Below the pieces are notes generated by a model. That model saw only the letters and a program-made list of their open reading frames with translations. It did not search any database and had not been told where the DNA came from. A stretch of DNA of 9,481 nt from contig JAJZGO010000054.1 of NCBI GenBank assembly GCA_021798415.1, positions 1 through 9,481 of the forward strand, given 5' to 3'. The position numbers and the translations under genes were made by a program. Shown in pieces: positions 6,323-9,481 of the stretch. This DNA is from Thermoplasmata archaeon (GTDB lineage Archaea; Thermoplasmatota; Thermoplasmata; Lutacidiplasmatales; UBA184). Every line of letters starts with the position of its first letter. The first letter of the stretch is position 1.

Positions 6323-6441
6323 GCCGGGGGGCGCTCGAGCCGGACCAGCTCGGCGCCGACGTGCTCGAGGTTCGGTCGCGGGCCGCCCGGGGCGATCCGG
6401 GCCGCGACGCGGAAGATCCGTCCGATGAGGCCCACGATCAT
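6298..6441 (-). CDS. Small hypothetical protein, 47 residues, coupled to the aminotransferase gene
   Basis: This is a short frame running from an ATG whose ATGA overlaps the aminotransferase stop, to a TAG inside the 3' end of the opposing glycosyltransferase gene. It begins MIVGLIGRIFRVAARIAPGG, a basic, amphipathic and possibly membrane-associated N-terminus, then NLEHVGAELVRLERP and an Arg/Ser-rich tail. I do not recognise a family. By my own count, 43 of 47 codons end in G or C while only about 57% of second positions are G or C. This is the spread expected of real genes at this base composition. Coupling by ATGA also supports translation. Against it are its shortness, the 25-base overlap with the opposing gene and the lack of homology evidence. 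If not coding, the 115 bases between 6323 and 6437 would simply be a convergent intergenic gap. Confidence 0.45.
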   Translation of the reverse strand: MIVGLIGRIFRVAARIAPGGPRPNLEHVGAELVRLERPPAQRRASSR

Positions 6442-7577
6442 CGGCGGGCCCCCGACTGCTCGGCGGCGTACTCCCCGAGGATCGAGAGCCCCCGATGGAG
6501 GTCGGCCCGGGACGCGGCGAACGAGAGCCGAAGGTGCGACGCCCCGAGCGGGCCGAACGCGTCGCCGGGCGTCGTGATGACGCCCCGCGCCAGGAGCTCC
6601 CCCGCGGTCTCGGCGCTCGACTTCTGCCAGGCGAACCTCGGGAAGGCGTAGAACGCGCCCGCCGGAGGAACGACGGTGACCCCGGGAGCCGACCGGAGCC
6701 GCCGGAGGACGAGGGTCCGACGCGCCCGGAACTCCCGGACCATCTCGCGCATCGCACCGTCGGACTCCGCGAGCCCGGCGAGGACCGCGAGCTGCACCGG
6801 GGTCGACGGGCACGCCATGAGGTGGTAGTGGACCTTGTTGATCTCGGGAACGAGCGCGCGCGGCGCCACGAGGAAGCCGATCCGCCAGCCGGTCATCGCG
6901 AGCGTCTTCGAGAACGAGTTCACGATGATCGCGCGGTCGCTCCGTCCCCAGAACGAGGTCGCCGGCCCGTCGTAGACGATCTCCTCGTAGACCTCGTCGG
7001 AGACGACCGTGAGGTCGTGCCGGTCGGCGAAATCGACCAGGCGGTCGACGGTCGCCCGGGGGAAGACCGTTCCCGTGGGGTTCGACGGGCTGTTGACGAC
7101 GATCGCCCGGGTGCGCGAGGTGACCCGGCGCTCGAGCTCGTCGAGGTCCGGCAGGTAGCGGCGGCGCTCGGTGAGCGAGTAGGGGACCGGGGTCGCTCCC
7201 GCGAGGCGGGCGTGCGGAGCGTAGAGAACGAAGCCCGGGTTCGGGACCAGCACCTCGTCGCCCGTGTCGTAGAGAGTGAGCGCGACGGCGGCCAGACCCT
7301 CCGAGCCGCTCCCGGTGACGATCACGTTCTCGCGGCCGGTCGCGGGCGCTCGGTCCCGGTACCGCTCGGCGATCTTCTCCCGGAGCTCGGGGAGGCCCGC
7401 GGACGGCCCGTAGTGGTTCCTCCCGTCCCGCACCGCGCGGCAGAGGGCCTCGATCGCCGCCGGTGGGGGGTCGAAGTCGGGCTCGCCGAGGCCCAGGTTG
7501 ACCGCGTCCGGCGGGGCCCCTTCGAACATCCGTCGGATGCCCGATATCTCGATCTGCCGCGCCCGCTCGGCGACCAT
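6438..7577 (-). CDS. Pyridoxal-phosphate class I/II aminotransferase (AspAT-like)
   Basis: This 379-residue fold-type I enzyme uses pyridoxal phosphate to move amino groups. The catalytic lysine is Lys224 in NSFSKTLAMTGWRIGF (220-235). Other expected residues are the cofactor loop GSGSEGL (89-95), Asn166 in SPSNPTG, Asp194 and Tyr197 in SDEVYEE, Arg232 in GWRIGF, and the substrate-carboxylate Arg350 in HLRLSF. It resembles archaeal enzymes annotated as aspartate or aromatic aminotransferase; the exact amino donor cannot be read. The frame is open further upstream, but ATG 7577 is the only sensible start: MVAERARQIEISGIRRMF is a typical N-terminus, there is no nearer ATG/GTG, and a TATA-like box lies 28 bases before it. 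The stop overlaps the start of a small downstream ORF. The gene is divergent from purA. Confidence 0.92.
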   Translation of the reverse strand: MVAERARQIEISGIRRMFEGAPPDAVNLGLGEPDFDPPPAAIEALCRAVRDGRNHYGPSAGLPELREKIAERYRDRAPATGRENVIVTGSGSEGLAAVALTLYDTGDEVLVPNPGFVLYAPHARLAGATPVPYSLTERRRYLPDLDELERRVTSRTRAIVVNSPSNPTGTVFPRATVDRLVDFADRHDLTVVSDEVYEEIVYDGPATSFWGRSDRAIIVNSFSKTLAMTGWRIGFLVAPRALVPEINKVHYHLMACPSTPVQLAVLAGLAESDGAMREMVREFRARRTLVLRRLRSAPGVTVVPPAGAFYAFPRFAWQKSSAETAGELLARGVITTPGDAFGPLGASHLRLSFAASRADLHRGLSILGEYAAEQSGARR

Positions 7578-7600
7578 TTCGCGCTCGACCGGGACGTGCC

Positions 7601-7608
7601 TCTTTACC
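7601..7608 (-). promoter_or_regulatory. TATA-like box before the aminotransferase gene
   Basis: The minus strand reads GGTAAAGA, centred about 28 bases before the ATG at 7577, which has no Shine-Dalgarno sequence. Standard archaeal spacing puts transcription start at the ATG itself, so a leaderless mRNA is predicted. It lies in the 130-base divergent region shared with purA. Confidence 0.4.
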
Positions 7609-7669
7609 GTTGTGCTGTGCGACGCTACGTCACGAGGATCCGGCCCTGAGGACCGCCGGGGACAAGGGC

Positions 7670-7677
7670 CTTGTATC
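7670..7677 (+). promoter_or_regulatory. TATA-like box before purA
   Basis: CTTGTATC is the most A/T-rich stretch before purA. Its centre lies about 34 bases upstream of the ATG at 7708, predicting a transcript start near 7700 and a leader of only a few bases. A TCCCC-N5-GGGGA dyad (7686-7700) sits at the predicted start. Neither element is strong on its own. Confidence 0.3.
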
Positions 7678-7707
7678 CGTCGCGCTCCCCGGAGTGGGGA
7701 CACGGCG

Positions 7708-9048
7708 ATGACCGTTCGCATCGTGATCGGAGCCCAGTTCGGCGACGAGGCGAAAGGCAAGATCACCGACTACCTCGCCGCCGACGCGCGGTACGTCGTG
7801 CGCACCGGCGGAGGGCCGAACGCCGGCCACTCGATCCACCTGCCCGAGGGCGTGGTCGTCCTCCACCAGCTCGCCTGCGGAGTCCTCCGTCACGGGACGG
7901 TCGGCGTGAGCGGCCCGGGGATGGTCGTCCAGCCGTTCAAGTTCGAGGAGGAGATGCAGGACCTCGAACGGCGGGGGCTGCTCCGCGGCGAGGTCGTCCT
8001 CTCGGACCGGGCGCACGTCCTCCTGCCGGTCCACGAGGTCGAGGACGGCTGGGAGGACGACCTACGCGCGAAGACGAACCCGGCGGCAGCGATCGGCACG
8101 ACCCGTCGGGGCATCGGGCCGGCGTACGCCGACCGCGCCGGCCGCTGGGGTCTCCGGGCCGGCGATCTCACTCGGCCGGCGATCCTCAAGGAGCGCCTCG
8201 AACTGCTCTACGCGACCAAAGCGCATATCCCCGGCCTCCCGCCTCTCCCGGAGCTCCTTTCCCGGCTCAGCGAAGTGGCCGGTCGGCTCGCCCCGCTCAT
8301 CCGACCCACCGAGTCGATGCTCTGGGACGCCGTCGACCGTGGCGAGAACATCCTCCTCGAAGGAGCGCAGAGCGCCCTCCTCGACGTCGACTTCGGCACC
8401 TACCCGTACGTCACGAGCTCGCACCCGACGAGCGCCGGCGCTCTCGTCGGGAGCGGCATCCCGCCGACCGCGGTCGACGAGGTGATCGGGGTCACGAAGG
8501 CGTACACCACGCGCGTCGGGGGCGGGCCGTTCCCGACCGAGGAGACCGGTGAGATGGGCGAGTTCCTCCGACGGACCGGCGGGGAGCGCGGGGCCACGAC
8601 CGGCCGCGACCGCCGTTGCGGCTGGCTCGACCTCGTCCACCTGCGCTACGCGGCCCGGTTGAACGGGCTCTCTAGCTTCGCCGTCACGAAGGTCGACGTC
8701 CTCGGCGGCCTCGACGAAGTCCCGGTCGGCGTCCAATACGTCCTCCCGGACGGTTCGACCGCCCGCGACGTCCTCCCGTCCCAGTCGGACGACCTCGCCC
8801 ACGCCCAACCCGTCTACGAACGCCTGCCCGGCTGGCCCGAGTTCCACGAACGCCTCAAGGAGCGGATCCGTCGCGAGGGAGCGCGGGCGCTCCCGGCGAC
8901 GCTGCGGCGGTTCCTCGATCGGATCACGGAGGAGACCGGCGTGCCGATCGAGTACGTGGGCTACGGCCCGTCGCGCGACGACACCGTCCGGCTCGAGCCG
9001 AACCCCCCGCCGCGCCGCCCGCCCCGTCTCGCCGCCTGGACCGGCTAG
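7708..9048 (+). CDS. purA: Adenylosuccinate synthetase
   Basis: This 446-residue enzyme catalyses IMP + aspartate + GTP to adenylosuccinate, the first committed step from IMP to AMP. Family landmarks run the full length. The P-loop region is GAQFGDEAKGK (8-18; catalytic Asp13). GGPNAGH (35-41) carries catalytic His41, GTTRRGIGPAY (130-140) is the IMP site, and Arg146 matches the subunit-crossing arginine of the E. coli enzyme. LEGAQSALLDVDFGTYPYVTSS (217-238) follows, then GATTGRDRRCGWLD (295-308), TKVDVL (327-332) and the C-terminal EYVGYGPSRDDT (415-426). GPNAGH is the archaeal-style variant. The length is like bacterial enzymes, not the ~340-residue short form of some archaea. A Pro/Arg-rich tail (about 430-446) extends past the usual end. 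Two signature positions differ from consensus: Ala15 for Gly, and Arg143 for Lys. The ATG at 7708 fits the family N-terminus exactly. The next gene begins 7 bases after the stop. Confidence 0.96.
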   Translation: MTVRIVIGAQFGDEAKGKITDYLAADARYVVRTGGGPNAGHSIHLPEGVVVLHQLACGVLRHGTVGVSGPGMVVQPFKFEEEMQDLERRGLLRGEVVLSDRAHVLLPVHEVEDGWEDDLRAKTNPAAAIGTTRRGIGPAYADRAGRWGLRAGDLTRPAILKERLELLYATKAHIPGLPPLPELLSRLSEVAGRLAPLIRPTESMLWDAVDRGENILLEGAQSALLDVDFGTYPYVTSSHPTSAGALVGSGIPPTAVDEVIGVTKAYTTRVGGGPFPTEETGEMGEFLRRTGGERGATTGRDRRCGWLDLVHLRYAARLNGLSSFAVTKVDVLGGLDEVPVGVQYVLPDGSTARDVLPSQSDDLAHAQPVYERLPGWPEFHERLKERIRREGARALPATLRRFLDRITEETGVPIEYVGYGPSRDDTVRLEPNPPPRRPPRLAAWTG

Positions 9049-9055
9049 GGCGCCT

Positions 9056-9481
9056 GTGGCGTTCGACCCCTTCCTGTACGTCGCGTTCGTCGTCGGGGTC
9101 GTCGCCGGCCGGGTCGTCGGTCGCCGGGTCCGCTGGGTGCCGCCCGCCACGCTCGCCACGGTCGTGCTCCTGGTCGGACTTCTCGGAGCCTCCCTCGACG
9201 CCGTGCCGATCGGCGCGCTGCTCGCGACCGTACCGGTCGCCCTCGGCTTCGCGGCGCTCGTGCTCGGGCTCACCGCCGGGATCTACGTCCTCCTCGCCCG
9301 AACCCCGACCGCCGAGACGGAGCCGGCGGCCGCTACGGCGACCGACGAACGGCTTCCCCTGAGCGCCGTGCTCCTCGGCGCCCTCGTGGTCGGCTTCGCG
9401 GTCGGCCGCGTCGCCCCGTTCCCGGCGTCGACCGCGCTCACCTACTGCCTGTATGCCCTCCTGGCGCTCGTCGGCTTCGAC
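9056..9481 (+). CDS. LysO-like lysine exporter family membrane protein, N-terminal part
   Basis: A GTG at 9056 opens a frame that stays open to the window edge (142 residues). It is strongly hydrophobic, with likely membrane segments at about residues 6-22, 30-48, 52-80, 102-120 and 125-142. A polar Thr/Ala/Glu-rich loop (82-100) sits between the third and fourth. The pattern, plus LSAVLLGALVVGFAVGRV and TYCLYALLALVGFD at 102-142, resembles the start of LysO (YbjE, DUF340), an inner-membrane lysine exporter. In E. coli LysO the corresponding part reads VVIGFAIGLSG and then LLLFLVGIQL. The gene begins 7 bases after purA, so it is probably translated from the same mRNA; no clear Shine-Dalgarno sequence is visible. 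The missing C-terminal half, where the acidic transport residues lie, would settle the assignment. Another small membrane family is possible. Confidence 0.65.
   Translation, partial: MAFDPFLYVAFVVGVVAGRVVGRRVRWVPPATLATVVLLVGLLGASLDAVPIGALLATVPVALGFAALVLGLTAGIYVLLARTPTAETEPAAATATDERLPLSAVLLGALVVGFAVGRVAPFPASTALTYCLYALLALVGFD

Noticed and set aside
4276..6651. A 791-codon plus-strand frame across both glycosyltransferases
   Set aside because: Its translation is Arg/Ser/Pro low complexity, out of frame with two well-recognised GT4 proteins; it is a composition artefact.
5144..6757. A 537-codon minus-strand frame under the second glycosyltransferase and the aminotransferase
   Set aside because: Its product is Arg/Pro-rich and motif-free, and it is opposite or out of frame to real genes.
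7686..7700. TCCCC-N5-GGGGA dyad before purA resembling the inverted form of the PAC2 promoter dyad
   Set aside because: Five-base G/C arms occur often by chance here, and two sites in opposite order do not make a convincing shared operator.
7578..7766. N-terminal extension of the aminotransferase by 63 codons
   Set aside because: It would overlap the purA start, reads as non-family sequence, and the ATG at 7577 matches the usual N-terminus.
8062..9273. A 403-codon minus-strand frame opposite purA
   Set aside because: There are no motifs, and purA is certain on the other strand.
1..9481. CRISPR arrays, insertion sequences, tRNA/rRNA genes, toxin-antitoxin or defence systems
   Set aside because: I saw no spaced direct repeats, terminal inverted repeats, transposase motifs, cloverleaf sequences or defence-gene motifs; codon use appears uniform across the window.

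Overview
The window is a dense, very GC-rich piece of chromosome. It reads as archaeal, probably from a high-GC uncultured lineage of Thermoplasmatota or a relative; the lineage is a guess, the domain Archaea is better supported. Archaeal signs are a PAC2-family proteasome assembly chaperone ending in an HbYX-type tail, a CBS-domain protein fused to a ribosome-hibernation (HPF-like) domain, the first five codons of what looks like archaeal NAC, an adenylosuccinate synthetase with the GPNAGH variant that I recall from archaeal enzymes, and several genes with an A/T-rich box about 25-30 bases before a start codon that lacks a Shine-Dalgarno sequence. I see no mobile element, CRISPR array, tRNA or rRNA.

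Left part (1-2616, minus strand): four genes read leftward in the order PAC2 chaperone, RimI-like N-acetyltransferase, CBS x4-HPF protein, and the start of a probable NAC gene cut by the window edge. The first two overlap by 17 bases, and the last two are 23 bases apart. Together they look like a proteostasis/ribosome-fate neighbourhood: proteasome assembly, protein acetylation, ribosome hibernation and nascent-chain handling. A 214-base divergent promoter region (2617-2830) separates this block from the next.

Middle part (2831-6322, plus strand): an M20-family metallopeptidase/deacylase with all expected metal ligands, then two paralogous GT4 glycosyltransferases joined by a GTGA stop/start overlap. 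The glycosyltransferases probably act on one glycan or glycolipid. Nothing in the window identifies the acceptor.

Right part (6298-9481): a class I aminotransferase on the minus strand is followed, through an ATGA overlap, by a 47-codon small ORF with strongly coding-like base composition. Divergent from the aminotransferase is purA (adenylosuccinate synthetase), which consumes aspartate. It is followed after 7 bases by the first 142 codons of a membrane protein resembling the LysO lysine exporter, cut by the right edge. The aminotransferase/purA pairing suggests aspartate and purine metabolism, but that link is inference.
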